Positions 7,382 to 15,358 of a DNA stretch of 34,300 nt are shown piece by piece. How positions within the stretch are numbered: position 1 is the stretch's first letter; every line of letters starts with the position of its first letter. The DNA comes from Subtercola sp. Lineage in GTDB: Bacteria > Actinomycetota > Actinomycetes > Actinomycetales > Microbacteriaceae. The notes under the pieces are model-generated. The model was given only the letters and a program-made list of their open reading frames with translations. It had not been told where the DNA came from and made no database searches. The translations under genes and the position numbers were made by a program. Location: assembly GCA_025463745.1 (NCBI GenBank), contig JAODBB010000039.1:1-34300 (forward strand), given 5' to 3'.

Positions 7382-8130
7382 TGACTGAGCCTTACACCTT
7401 GATACTGCTGCGCCACGGCAACAGCGAGTGGAACCAGAAGAACCTCTTCACTGGCTGGGTCGATGTGGGGCTGAGTGAGCAGGGTGTCGCTGAGGCGAAG
7501 CGCGCTGGCGAGCTGCTGGCGGAGTCGGGGCTCACCCCCGACGTGCTGTACACCTCGCGCTTGGTGCGCGCCATCGAGACCGCGAACTACGCCTTGACCG
7601 TCGCTGGCCGCCTCTGGATCGACGTGAGGCGCTCGTGGCGTCTCAACGAGCGTCACTACGGCGCTCTGCAGGGAAAAGACAAGGCGCAGACCCTCGCCGA
7701 GTACGGCGCCGAGCAGTTTCAGACCTGGCGCCGCTCGTACGACGTGCCGCCGCCGCCCTTGGCCGACGATGACGAGTACTCGCAAGTGCACGACCCGCGG
7801 TACGCCGAGCTCGGCGACGCGGTGCCCCGCACCGAGTGCCTCAAAGACGTGGTCGACCGGATGCTCCCGTACTGGTTCAGCGACATCACCGTCGACCTGG
7901 CTGCCGGAAAGACCGTGCTCGTCACGGCCCACGGCAACTCGTTGCGCGCCCTGGTGAAGCACCTCGACAACGTCTCGGATGACGACATCGCCGAGCTGAA
8001 CATTCCCACGGGCATCCCCTTGGTCTACAAGCTCGACGCCACCTTCACGCCTCTCGAGCCCGCCGCCTACCTCGACCCCGAGGCCGCCGCCGCCGGTGCG
8101 GCCGCCGTCGCCGCCCAAGGCAAGAAGTAA
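7381..8130 (+). CDS. gpmA: 2,3-bisphosphoglycerate-dependent phosphoglycerate mutase
   Basis: Glycolytic enzyme interconverting 3- and 2-phosphoglycerate through a phosphohistidine. The catalytic motif [10 protein letters not shown] is at residues 9-18 with the phospho-acceptor His12; '[14 protein letters not shown]' and the second active-site histidine in '[11 protein letters not shown]' are present. Length 249 aa matches the family, including an Ala-rich C-terminal tail ending QGKK. As in mycobacteria, gpmA lies next to the senX3-regX3 phosphate regulators. It has its own promoter with the start codon at leaderless distance, and ends at a 20-bp perfect hairpin shared with convergent phoU. 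Confidence 0.97.
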   Translation: MTEPYTLILLRHGNSEWNQKNLFTGWVDVGLSEQGVAEAKRAGELLAESGLTPDVLYTSRLVRAIETANYALTVAGRLWIDVRRSWRLNERHYGALQGKDKAQTLAEYGAEQFQTWRRSYDVPPPPLADDDEYSQVHDPRYAELGDAVPRTECLKDVVDRMLPYWFSDITVDLAAGKTVLVTAHGNSLRALVKHLDNVSDDDIAELNIPTGIPLVYKLDATFTPLEPAAYLDPEAAAAGAAAVAAQGKK

Positions 8131-8190
8131 CGCGGCCACTGCGAGCGGCCCGACCGCTGGCCGCTCTAGAGCAGCGTGTCTTGAGCAGAA

Positions 8191-8238
8191 GTTGCGAAAA
8201 AGCACCTCGACGCAAAGATCGAGGTGCTTTTTCGCAAC
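8191..8238. terminator. Bidirectional terminator between gpmA and phoU
   Basis: A perfect 20-bp stem: GTTGCGAAAAAGCACCTCGA (8191-8210) with its reverse complement at 8219-8238 and an 8-nt loop. A5 and T5 runs sit inside the arms, so both convergent genes can use it. Its core resembles the hairpin at 6266-6307. Confidence 0.8.
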
Positions 8239-8302
8239 GTGTGCGGTTGGCGCCCGCGGGTCGGATGCCTTCCGGAGGCCGAGGCGGGGCGGATGACCGG
8301 GG

Positions 8303-8959
8303 TCAGCGCTGGCCGGAGCCCGTCCACTCGCCCGTGGCGAGGTACTTGACCTTTTTCGCGATGCTGACCGCGTGGTCGGCGAAGCGCTCGTGGTAGCGCG
8401 AGGCCAGGGTGACATCGACTGTGTTGACGGAGGTTCCGGCCCAGCTCTCGCTGAGAACGGTCTCGAACACGCTGAGGTGCAGCTCGTCGATGCGGTCGTC
8501 GATGTCGCGCATCTCGTCGGCGAGGTCGAGGTCTTCGGTTTCGATGAGGCGGCTGAGCTTCTCGGCGACCTCGACATCGAGGCGGCCCATCTCGTTGAAG
8601 GTGCCGAGCAGCTTGTCTTGGGCGACCTTCTCGGGGTAGCGGTAGCGGGCCAGCTGGGCGATGTGCTGAGCGATGTCACCCATGCGCTCGAGCGACGCGC
8701 TCATGCGGAGGGCGCTGACGACGATGCGAAGGTCGCGAGCCACGGGCTGCTGGAGTGCCATGATGCTGATCGCGAGCTCGTCGAGGTCGGAAGCGAGAGC
8801 GTCGATCTTCGGGTCGTCGGCGATCACTTGCTCAGCGAGTGACACGTTCGACTCGTTGAACGCCGTGGTGGCGTTCGTGATGGCGACGACGACCAGCTTG
8901 CTGATCTCGACCAGGCGCTCCTGAACTTCGCGCAGTTCTTGCTGAAATACCTCGCGCAT
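8303..8959 (-). CDS. phoU: Phosphate signalling regulator PhoU
   Basis: A 218-aa all-helical cytoplasmic protein that links the Pst phosphate transporter to the SenX3-type sensor and keeps the Pho regulon off when phosphate is plentiful. It shows the two-fold repeated three-helix PhoU pattern with metal-binding motifs such as 'ASLERMGDIAQHI' and, in the second half, 'ASRYHERFADHAVSI'. Start placed at ATG 8959 (MREVFQQEL, the typical PhoU beginning), with AGAGG about 12 nt upstream; an in-frame ATG at 9010 would add 17 non-homologous residues. It is divergent from senX3 and shares a 206-bp regulatory region with it. No pst transporter genes are in the window. Confidence 0.95.
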   Translation of the reverse strand: MREVFQQELREVQERLVEISKLVVVAITNATTAFNESNVSLAEQVIADDPKIDALASDLDELAISIMALQQPVARDLRIVVSALRMSASLERMGDIAQHIAQLARYRYPEKVAQDKLLGTFNEMGRLDVEVAEKLSRLIETEDLDLADEMRDIDDRIDELHLSVFETVLSESWAGTSVNTVDVTLASRYHERFADHAVSIAKKVKYLATGEWTGSGQR

Positions 8960-9064
8960 GTGTGGTGGATCCTCTCTGCGGTGCTTCGTGCGTATGTGGC
9001 GCGGTTGCACCGAACCGATGCCTCAGCTCTCCGCCAGGCATACGTCGCCATCTTGCCTATCCGA

Positions 9065-9093
9065 GGTTAACAGAAGGTGCCGAACGCTTGAAC
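9065..9093 (-). promoter_or_regulatory. Candidate PHO box (RegX3/PhoP-type direct repeats)
   Basis: Read on the minus strand, GTTCAAG (9093-9087) and GTTAACC (9071-9065) start exactly 22 bp apart, with CGGCACC at the intermediate 11-bp position. This resembles the 11-bp GTTCACC-type direct repeats bound by PhoP/RegX3 family regulators and lies between phoU and senX3. The middle unit is poor (4 of 7 bases). Confidence 0.4.
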
Positions 9094-9152
9094 ATCCAAC
9101 GGCACGGCGACCCACGAGCGGCAAAGAAGGTCAGGTGACTCTGGCGAGTCAT

Positions 9153-9166
9153 TAGTGTAGTCGCTA
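9153..9166 (+). promoter_or_regulatory. -10-like box TAGTGT of senX3
   Basis: TAGTGT (9153-9158), 7 nt, then ATG at 9166; no Shine-Dalgarno sequence. Possible leaderless start. Confidence 0.4.
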
Positions 9167-10320
9167 TGGATTCAGGCTTGTTGGTGCTGCTGTCTGTGGC
9201 ACTCGGCCTCGCCGTCGGTTCGGGTTTCGTCATTCTCCTGGTCACTGCGGCGCGTCGAAGCGATCATGCGGCGACCATTGTCGACCCGTCGGTTCCTGAC
9301 GGGGTCGATCAGGTGATCGACGCGATCGATTCGGCAGGAGTCGTGCTCGACGCCTCGAACAATGTCGTCAAGGTGTCGCCTGCCGCGCTCGCGTTCGGTC
9401 TGGTGTGGAACCAGGGTCTCGTGCATCCGGAGCTCGTCGACATGGTCGACTCGGTCAGGCGCACCGGCACCCCCGTGTCGAGAGACATGAGCCTTGCCCG
9501 CGGGCCGTTCGGCGAAGCGACCATTCACCTGTCGGTTCGTGTCGCGCGGCTCGGCAGCCGCTACCTGTTGCTGCTCGCCGACGACCGCACAGAGGCGCAC
9601 CGCCTCGAAGAGGTGCGGCGCGACTTCATCGCCAATATCAGCCACGAGCTGAAGACTCCCATCGGGGCGATTTCGCTGCTCGCCGAGGCGCTCGAGCCGG
9701 CGTCGGATGATCCGCAGCAGGTTCGCCGTTTCGCCAAGCGACTCGAAACCGAGGCACAGCGGCTCGGCCGCATCACCCGCGAGATCATCGAGCTCTCGCG
9801 CCTGCAGGCCTCCGACGTGCTCACGAGTGCCGAGCTGGTCGACGTCGACACCATCGTCGCCAGCGCCATCGACCAGAATCATGTGCAGGTGGATACTCGC
9901 ATGGTCACCATTGTGAGCGGCGGCGAAAAAGGCGCGCACGTCTTCGGCGACGAGGGTCTGCTCATCCTGGCGCTGCACAACCTCATTGCGAACGCCGTGC
10001 AGTATTCGGGGGAGGGCACCCGCATCGGCGTAGGGGTGCGTGTCACCGAAGGTATTGTCGAGATAGCCGTCACCGATCAAGGCGTCGGCATTCCCGAAGA
10101 AGACCTCGGTCGGGTGTTCGAACGCTTCTTCCGTGTTGATCAGGCACGCTCACGCAACACTGGAGGCACCGGCCTCGGCCTCAGCATTGTGAAGCACGTC
10201 ATCGAGAACCACGGCGGCGACATTCGCGTCTGGTCGCAGCCATTGCACGGCTCGACTTTCACCATTCGGCTGCCCGCGGCGTCTCATGCTGCGTCAGCCT
10301 CTCAAGGAGAACAACAGTGA
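9166..10320 (+). CDS. senX3: Sensor histidine kinase SenX3 (phosphate)
   Basis: A 384-aa membrane-bound sensor kinase. One N-terminal membrane helix (about residues 4-26) is followed by a PAS-like region (about 45-140), the dimerisation/phosphoacceptor motif FIANISHELKTP with phosphorylated His160, and the ATP-binding domain with N box 'LILALHNLIANAVQYS', G1 'VTDQGVGIP', F box 'VFERFFRVD' and G2 'GGTGLGLSIVKHV'. It lacks a large external sensor loop, as SenX3/PhoR-type kinases do, consistent with sensing through PhoU and Pst. The stop overlaps the regX3 start by four bases (GTGA), so the kinase and regulator are translationally coupled. Confidence 0.95.
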   Translation: MDSGLLVLLSVALGLAVGSGFVILLVTAARRSDHAATIVDPSVPDGVDQVIDAIDSAGVVLDASNNVVKVSPAALAFGLVWNQGLVHPELVDMVDSVRRTGTPVSRDMSLARGPFGEATIHLSVRVARLGSRYLLLLADDRTEAHRLEEVRRDFIANISHELKTPIGAISLLAEALEPASDDPQQVRRFAKRLETEAQRLGRITREIIELSRLQASDVLTSAELVDVDTIVASAIDQNHVQVDTRMVTIVSGGEKGAHVFGDEGLLILALHNLIANAVQYSGEGTRIGVGVRVTEGIVEIAVTDQGVGIPEEDLGRVFERFFRVDQARSRNTGGTGLGLSIVKHVIENHGGDIRVWSQPLHGSTFTIRLPAASHAASASQGEQQ

Positions 10321-10997
10321 TACACATTCTGCTGGTCGAAGACGAGCTGTCACTCAGCGAACCTCTCGCCTACCTGCTGGGCCGTGAGGGCTACGAGGTC
10401 GCTCTTGCGCCCGATGGGCCGAGCGCGCTGGCCGAGTTCGACCGAGGCGGTGTTGATCTGATTCTGCTCGACCTGATGATTCCGGGTATTCCGGGCACCG
10501 AGGTGTGCCGGCAGATCCGCACGCGCTCGCAGGTGCCGATCATCATGCTCACGGCCAAAGACTCCGAGGTCGACGTGGTGGTGGGGCTCGAGCTGGGCGC
10601 CGATGACTACGTGACGAAGCCGTACTCGTCGCGCGAGCTGCTGGCGCGCATCCGGGCCGTCATGCGCCGGCGTACAGAAGCGGATGATCTGGGCGAGCCC
10701 GTGCTCGAAGCGGGCCCCGTGCGCATGGATGTCGAGCGCCACACCGTCGCGGTCGGCGGCGTCGACACCCCCATGCCGCTCAAGGAATTCGAGCTGCTCG
10801 AGCTGCTGCTGCGCAACGCCGGCCGGGTGCTCACCCGAGGTCAGCTGATCGACCGGGTGTGGGGCTCAGACTATTTCGGCGACACGAAGACGCTGGATGT
10901 TCACATCAAGCGCATCCGCTCGAAAATCGAGCAGGCGCCCTCCGAGCCTGTGTTGCTGGTGACTGTACGAGGCTTGGGCTACCGTTTCGAGGCCTGA
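10317..10997 (+). CDS. regX3: Response regulator RegX3 (OmpR family)
   Basis: A 226-aa DNA-binding response regulator paired with SenX3. The receiver domain (residues 1-~115) has the acidic pair in 'VEDELSLSE', phospho-acceptor Asp52 in 'LILLDLMIPG' and the conserved Lys in 'VTKPYSSREL'. The C-terminal winged helix (about 130-226) has the OmpR-type 'LLRNAGRVLTRGQLIDRVWG' region and ends 'TVRGLGYRFEA'. Start GTG at 10317 is preceded by AAGGAG 7 nt upstream and overlaps the senX3 stop. Expected to activate phosphate-starvation genes. It converges on the lipoprotein gene, with a GC-rich tandem repeat between. Confidence 0.96.
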   Translation: MIHILLVEDELSLSEPLAYLLGREGYEVALAPDGPSALAEFDRGGVDLILLDLMIPGIPGTEVCRQIRTRSQVPIIMLTAKDSEVDVVVGLELGADDYVTKPYSSRELLARIRAVMRRRTEADDLGEPVLEAGPVRMDVERHTVAVGGVDTPMPLKEFELLELLLRNAGRVLTRGQLIDRVWGSDYFGDTKTLDVHIKRIRSKIEQAPSEPVLLVTVRGLGYRFEA

Positions 10998-11150
10998 GCG
11001 CGGTCTGGTACGTCGATCTGCTGCGTGGGCCCACGCCGTCGGTTCCCGACGATCCGCGGGATCGGTGGGCCGTGCCGGCGGGGAGCTTCGTCGGCCGCAC
11101 CAATAGTGCGGCTCTCCTCATCCGCCTTGCATCTCGGCGCACCAGACCAC

Positions 11151-11219
11151 GCTCAGCGCGGGGGAGGAGCTCGGCGTGGCGGGGAGCTCAGCGCGGGGAG
11201 GAGCTCAGCGCGGGGAGGG
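11151..11219. repeat. 17-bp tandem repeat, four copies
   Basis: Copies at 11151-11168, 11169-11185, 11186-11202 and 11203-11219 of a unit close to GCTCAGCGCGGGGAGGA; the second copy is the most diverged. It fills the convergent junction after regX3 and may vary in copy number between strains. Confidence 0.75.
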
Positions 11220-11231
11220 GCTGCGCGTGCG

Positions 11232-11735
11232 CTACGGCGCGGTGGTGGCGGCGGCCGCCGGGCCGAGGCCCTTGTACTGCGGCCAGTCGCTGGTGAGCAC
11301 GGGAACGAGCAGCTTCGTGCCGGTCTGCGAGCCGTACTGGAAGTAGATGGGGAAGAGCGTGCCGGCCTTCACGTTGAGCCCGGTGAAGACGATCTTCTTG
11401 TCGGTCGAGCCGCCGACGCCAAGGGTGCTCTTCGCGTTCACGTAGGCCGTCTCGGCCACGTTCGCGCCGGCCGCGTTGACGTACTGGATGTTCACCAGCA
11501 TGCCGGTGGTGTCGGTGTTGACGAGCGAGACGAGCAGGCTGGCCGTCTTGCCGTCATCGCTGATCAGCGTGGCGTTACGCATAGCGAGGTTGGGGTCGAC
11601 GTTGCCGCTGACGCCATTCGACGATTCCACGATGGTGGTGGTCGCCTGAGGGGTGATGAAGGCGCAGCCCGAAGCCGAGGCGCCGATCGCCAGAGCCACC
11701 AGAATGGATGCCGCGTACCGTGACCGTGCTCTCAC
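11232..11735 (-). CDS. LpqE-like lipoprotein
   Basis: A 167-aa predicted lipoprotein. The signal peptide (residues 1-23, 'ILVALAIGASASGC') ends in a lipobox with lipidated Cys24. The mature part reads as a small beta-sandwich with 'NGVSGNVDPNLAMRNATLIS' near its start and an Ala/Thr-rich end. Gene order (lipoprotein, then divergent carD, ispD, ispF, cysS, rlmB) equals the mycobacterial lpqE-carD region, so it is probably an LpqE relative; function in mycobacteria is not settled. Start GTG at 11735 with GGAGG 5-6 nt upstream. Copper-chaperone-like (PCuAC) relatives have a similar fold, but I see no His/Met metal motif. Confidence 0.75.
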   Translation of the reverse strand: MRARSRYAASILVALAIGASASGCAFITPQATTTIVESSNGVSGNVDPNLAMRNATLISDDGKTASLLVSLVNTDTTGMLVNIQYVNAAGANVAETAYVNAKSTLGVGGSTDKKIVFTGLNVKAGTLFPIYFQYGSQTGTKLLVPVLTSDWPQYKGLGPAAAATTAP

Positions 11736-11793
11736 AAAACCCTCCAGAAGTGGCTGCCGCCCATCGAAGTTACACGGGCGGTAAAACGCTACG

Positions 11794-11799
11794 AGTTTA
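11794..11799 (-). promoter_or_regulatory. -10 box TAAACT of the lipoprotein gene
   Basis: On the minus strand TAAACT lies about 58 nt upstream of the GTG start, giving a leader of roughly 50 nt with a good ribosome binding site. No clear -35 box. Confidence 0.4.
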
Positions 11800-11822
11800 G
11801 CCTATCGGCTCGTCTGGCCGGA

Positions 11823-11841
11823 GACGGTTAGGCGAACCTTA
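11823..11841. promoter_or_regulatory. DtxR/IdeR-like box between lipoprotein gene and carD
   Basis: The 19-mer matches the iron-box consensus as I recall it (TTAGG TTAGGCTAACCTAA) at 14 positions; its core TTAGGCGAACCTTA (11828-11841) matches 12 of 14. It covers the expected -35 position of the carD promoter. The left five bases match poorly, so this is a candidate only. Confidence 0.35.
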
Positions 11842-11855
11842 CTACAAGTCGCCTG

Positions 11856-11864
11856 TGGTAAACT
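11856..11864 (+). promoter_or_regulatory. Extended -10 promoter of carD
   Basis: TGG-TAAACT (11856-11864) fits an extended -10 element (TGn-TAnnnT). It gives a leader of about 20 nt containing the ribosome binding site AGAAGGG before ATG 11891. Confidence 0.5.
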
Positions 11865-11890
11865 TGGTAGTCTAGAAGGGATATCACTAC

Positions 11891-12373
11891 ATGCTTTTTG
11901 AGGTTGGCGAAACTGTCGTATACCCGCACCACGGTGCGGCGACGATTTCCGAGGTGAAGACCCGCATCATCAAGGGTGAGGAGAAAATCTACCTCAAACT
12001 GCGCGTGACGCAGGGCGACCTCACCATCGAAGTTCCCGCAGACAACGTCGACCTGGTCGGCGTTCGCGATGTGATCGGCAAAGAGGGTCTCGACAAGGTG
12101 TTCGAGGTTCTGCGCGCTCCGTTCACCGAAGAGCCCACGAACTGGTCGAGGCGCTACAAGGCGAACCTCGAGAAACTGGCTTCGGGCGACGTCATCAAGG
12201 TGAGCGAGGTCGTTCGCGACCTGTGGCGGCGCGACCAAGACCGCGGTCTGTCTGCCGGCGAGAAGCGCATGCTTGCGAAGGCGCGCCAGATCTTGATCTC
12301 CGAGCTCGCGCTGGCCGAGAAGACCGACGAAGAGAAGGCCTCGCTGGTTCTCGACGAAGTTCTGGCCTCGTAA
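11891..12373 (+). CDS. carD: CarD-family RNA polymerase-binding transcription regulator
   Basis: A 160-aa essential-type actinobacterial regulator that binds the RNA polymerase beta subunit and stabilises open complexes, notably at rRNA promoters. The N-terminal Tudor-like RNAP-interaction domain (residues 1-~55, '[17 protein letters not shown]') and the C-terminal helical DNA-binding domain (about 65-160) are complete; the tryptophan used for minor-groove wedge contact in the family corresponds to '[13 protein letters not shown]'. Start ATG 11891 with AAGGG 10 nt upstream. Followed by a hairpin at the stop codon and then ispDF after 110 nt. Length equals the mycobacterial protein (162 aa) almost exactly. 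Confidence 0.96.
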   Translation: MLFEVGETVVYPHHGAATISEVKTRIIKGEEKIYLKLRVTQGDLTIEVPADNVDLVGVRDVIGKEGLDKVFEVLRAPFTEEPTNWSRRYKANLEKLASGDVIKVSEVVRDLWRRDQDRGLSAGEKRMLAKARQILISELALAEKTDEEKASLVLDEVLAS

Positions 12374-12390
12374 AGCCGCTCGGCTTTACG
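12369..12390 (+). terminator. Hairpin overlapping the carD stop codon
   Basis: CGTAAAGCCG (12369-12378) pairs with CGGCTTTACG (12381-12390), so the TAA stop lies in the stem. There is no T-run afterwards; it may attenuate read-through into ispDF or stabilise the carD mRNA. Confidence 0.5.
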
Positions 12391-12483
12391 CCTCCGCGTC
12401 AGAACCAACCTCCTCAGCGCCCACGCCGCCGTGCCGACGCCCTTTAGCGCCTCCCGCGCTCACACCGAAGCCGCGTCGATCAC

Positions 12484-13773
12484 GTGACCCCCGCAGTCGC
12501 GGTCATCGTGGTCGCCGCCGGCAGCGGAACCCGCTTGGGTCACCCGCTGCCGAAGGCTTTTGTGAGTGTCGGCGAACGCTCGATCCTGTCGCGCTGCATC
12601 GACCCGATTCTGCAACTCGCGGGCGAGACGCAGATCGTCGTGGTCGCCCCGGCCGACCGGGTCGAGCTGGCTGAAGAGATCGTTCGGGATGTCGCCGGCC
12701 GGGCATCCGGTTACGTCACCGTGGTCGCCGGGGGAGCGAGTCGCCAAAAGTCGGTTGCGGCGGGGCTTTCTGCGTTGTCGGCCTCGGTCGACGTGGTGCT
12801 CGTGCACGACGCGGCGCGCGCGCTCACGCCGGTGGCGCAGTTTCAGGCGGTCATCGACGCGGTACAGCAGTCGGGCCGGGGGGCGATTCCGGGGCTTCCG
12901 GTGAGCGACACCATCAAGCGAACAGACCTGCACGGCCTGGCAGCGGCGACCGTCGACCGCTCCGAGTTGTCGGCCGTGCAGACGCCGCAGGGGTTTCCGC
13001 GTGCACACCTCGAAGCCGCCTATGCGAAGGCGGGCGCGGAGTTCACCGACGACGCCGCCTTAGTTGCCGCCGCGGGGTACGACGTGGCGATCATCCACGG
13101 CGACCCGCTCGCGTTCAAGATCACGACCCCGTGGGATCTGCGGCGAGCCGAGCAGCTCCTGATCGCAGCCGTGAGCGTTGCGCTGCCGCGCACCGGCTTG
13201 GGGGTGGATGCGCATGCGTTCGCTGCAACCGGTGGTGCTGCTGCCGCCGCCGCTGGTGCTGCTGCTGGTGATGCCAGCGGCGGCGCCGGAATCGCCAGTC
13301 GTGCGGAACATGCGCCAGCCTCCGATCCTCCGCCGGCCGACGATTCGCCGGCGAAAGAACTCTGGCTCGCCGGCCTCAGCTGGCCGGGCGAACCGGCCCT
13401 CGAGGGCCACAGCGACGGGGATGCCGTGGCCCACGCCATTTGCGACGCTCTGCTCTCGGCGGCGGGGCTCGGCGACCTCGGCAGCATCTTCGGCACGTCA
13501 GACCCGCGGTTCGATGGGGCGCACGGTGACGTGTTCCTGGCCGAGACGGTGCGCCTCGTCGCGGAGGCGGGCTACCGCATCGGCAACGTGTCGGTACAGC
13601 TCGTCGCGACGCGGCCGAAGTTCGCCCCGCGAAGGTCTGAGGCCGAGGCCGTGCTGTCGGGCATCCTCGCTGCCCCGGTCAGCGTCTCGGCGACCACTAC
13701 CGACGGCCTCGGATTCACCGGCCGCACCGAGGGTGTGCTCGCGATCGCCTCGGCCCTCCTCTACCCCCGCTGA
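12484..13773 (+). CDS. ispDF: Bifunctional IspD/IspF isoprenoid biosynthesis enzyme
   Basis: A 429-aa fusion of two non-mevalonate pathway enzymes. Residues ~1-230 are IspD (2-C-methyl-D-erythritol 4-phosphate cytidylyltransferase) with nucleotide-binding '[18 protein letters not shown]' and '[10 protein letters not shown]'. Residues ~237-429 are IspF (MEcPP synthase): metal ligands in 'GVDAHAF' (Asp242, His244) and '[10 protein letters not shown]' (His309), and the end '[16 protein letters not shown]'. Unusual: about 44 Ala/Pro-rich residues (~247-290), encoded by GCT/GCC/GTG-rich DNA, are inserted between the two metal-binding motifs, where E. coli IspF has a short loop. GTG start at 12484 lacks an evident ribosome binding site. 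IspE, which acts between the two steps, is not in the window. Confidence 0.93.
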   Translation: MTPAVAVIVVAAGSGTRLGHPLPKAFVSVGERSILSRCIDPILQLAGETQIVVVAPADRVELAEEIVRDVAGRASGYVTVVAGGASRQKSVAAGLSALSASVDVVLVHDAARALTPVAQFQAVIDAVQQSGRGAIPGLPVSDTIKRTDLHGLAAATVDRSELSAVQTPQGFPRAHLEAAYAKAGAEFTDDAALVAAAGYDVAIIHGDPLAFKITTPWDLRRAEQLLIAAVSVALPRTGLGVDAHAFAATGGAAAAAAGAAAGDASGGAGIASRAEHAPASDPPPADDSPAKELWLAGLSWPGEPALEGHSDGDAVAHAICDALLSAAGLGDLGSIFGTSDPRFDGAHGDVFLAETVRLVAEAGYRIGNVSVQLVATRPKFAPRRSEAEAVLSGILAAPVSVSATTTDGLGFTGRTEGVLAIASALLYPR

Positions 13774-13810
13774 CCCGCCCCGCCCTGCCCCGCCCGCCCC
13801 CGCCCGCCAG

Positions 13811-13880
13811 GCGAGAGAAGCGTTTACCGACGAGAGAAGCTCGCGCAACGGCATTTCTCGTCGGGAAACGCTTCTCTCGC
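13811..13880 (+). terminator. Long hairpin between ispDF and cysS
   Basis: GCGAGAGAAGCGTTT (13811-13825) and CCGACGAGA (13827-13835) pair with TCTCGTCGG (13856-13864) and AAACGCTTCTCTCGC (13866-13880), a 24-bp stem with one A/G mismatch and a 20-nt loop. It lies between two genes in the same direction and probably isolates cysS, which has its own promoter. Confidence 0.65.
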
Positions 13881-13927
13881 GGGCTCGACGCGGCGGTGCG
13901 GGCGCGTCACAGACGGCGGGGGGCTTC

Positions 13928-13940
13928 TATGATGGGGCGG
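13928..13940 (+). promoter_or_regulatory. -10 box TATGAT of cysS, probable leaderless start
   Basis: TATGAT (13928-13933), 6 nt, then GTG at 13940. No Shine-Dalgarno sequence precedes the GTG. Confidence 0.55.
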
Positions 13941-15358
13941 TGACTCTACGCCTTTATGACTCCCAGCAGCGTGCGCTGGTCGACTTCGTTCCTCTTGTAC
14001 CGGGCAAGGTGGGCGTGTACGTGTGCGGGCCGACGGTGCAGTCGTCTCCGCACATCGGGCACCTGCGGTCGGCGCTCGTCTACGACCAGCTGCGGCGCTG
14101 GTTCAGTTACAGCGGATACGACGTCACCTACGTGCGCAACGTCACCGACATCGACGACAAGATCCTGATCAACGCTGAAGCCTCGGGCGAGGAGTGGTGG
14201 CGCCTCGCCTACCGAACCGAGCTCGAGTTCACTGCGGCGTACAACGCCATCGGGGTCATGCCGCCGAGCTACGAGCCGCGCGCCACCGCGAGCATCCCCG
14301 AGATGATCGACATCATCGGCAGGCTAGTGGATGCCGGGCACGCCTACGCGGCCGCAGACGGCTCCGGCGACGTGTACTTCGACACCCTCTCGTGGCCCAA
14401 CTATGGCGAGCTGACGCACCAGAAGCTCGACGACATGGCGCCCGCGGCAGACTCCGATCCACGCGGAAAGCACGACGTGCGCGACTTTGCGCTCTGGAAG
14501 GGCCACAAAGACGGCGAACCGCTCACCGCAGCGTGGCAGAGCCCGTGGGGTGCGGGCCGGCCGGGCTGGCATATCGAGTGCTCGGCGATGTCGACGAAGT
14601 ACCTCGGCACGCAGTTCGACATTCACGGTGGCGGCCTCGACCTGCGCTTTCCGCACCACGAGAACGAGCTGGCGCAATCGCACGCGGCCGGCGATCCGTT
14701 CGCGAACTACTGGCTGCACAACGGCCTGGTTTCGGTGTCGGGGCAGAAGATGAGCAAGTCGCTCGGCAACTCCGTGTTCGCAGCCGAATTGCTCGCCAGC
14801 GCGCGCCCGCTTGTCATTCGATACTTCCTCGGAGCGAACCACTACCGGTCGACACTCGAGTTTCACGATGGCGCTCTCAGCGAGGCAGAAGCGGCGCTCG
14901 GGCGCATCGAGGGCTTTCTCGAACGCGCTGTCAGACGGCTCGAAGGCACACGTTTCGCGTCGGAGACCGTAGAATTGGTTCCTGACGAGTTTCGCGAGGC
15001 CATGAACGACGACCTCAGCGTTCCTCAAGCACTCGGTGTGCTGCACGAAACGGTGCGCGCCGGCAATGCGGCACTCGACTCTGAAGACTTCGCCGTTGCG
15101 GCCAGGCTTCTCGGGCAGGTGTACGCCATGACCAGCGTTCTGGGCATCAATCCGCTCGACGAACACTGGTCGACAGGTGAGAACTCTTCGATGGCGACCG
15201 CACTGGGGAGCCTCGTCGAGCGGTTGCTCGAAGACCGCGAGATCGCACGTAAATCACGAGATTTTGCAACCGCCGACCGCATCCGCGATGAGTTGGCACA
15301 GGTTGGCATCACGATAGAAGACACCCCGACGGGTGCACATTGGAGTTTTGATGGCTAG
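13940..15358 (+). CDS. cysS: Cysteinyl-tRNA synthetase
   Basis: A 472-aa class I aminoacyl-tRNA synthetase charging tRNA-Cys. Zinc ligand Cys29 in '[10 protein letters not shown]', the HIGH motif at residues 38-41 ('[11 protein letters not shown]'), '[10 protein letters not shown]', '[15 protein letters not shown]' and the KMSKS motif in '[11 protein letters not shown]' are all present. Start GTG 13940 gives the expected beginning '[10 protein letters not shown]'; the same frame is open back to 13178 inside ispF, but that extension has no homology and its codons overlap ispDF. The stop overlaps the rlmB start by 8 nt, so the two are co-translated. Could be confused with the mycothiol ligase MshC, but KMSKS-type and full length favour CysS. 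Confidence 0.95.
   Translation: MTLRLYDSQQRALVDFVPLVPGKVGVYVCGPTVQSSPHIGHLRSALVYDQLRRWFSYSGYDVTYVRNVTDIDDKILINAEASGEEWWRLAYRTELEFTAAYNAIGVMPPSYEPRATASIPEMIDIIGRLVDAGHAYAAADGSGDVYFDTLSWPNYGELTHQKLDDMAPAADSDPRGKHDVRDFALWKGHKDGEPLTAAWQSPWGAGRPGWHIECSAMSTKYLGTQFDIHGGGLDLRFPHHENELAQSHAAGDPFANYWLHNGLVSVSGQKMSKSLGNSVFAAELLASARPLVIRYFLGANHYRSTLEFHDGALSEAEAALGRIEGFLERAVRRLEGTRFASETVELVPDEFREAMNDDLSVPQALGVLHETVRAGNAALDSEDFAVAARLLGQVYAMTSVLGINPLDEHWSTGENSSMATALGSLVERLLEDREIARKSRDFATADRIRDELAQVGITIEDTPTGAHWSFDG

Noticed and set aside
13178..13939. 254-codon in-frame extension ahead of cysS
   Set aside because: Overlaps ispDF in another frame, has Arg/Ser-rich nonsense composition, and the GTG at 13940 gives the standard CysS start with a promoter.
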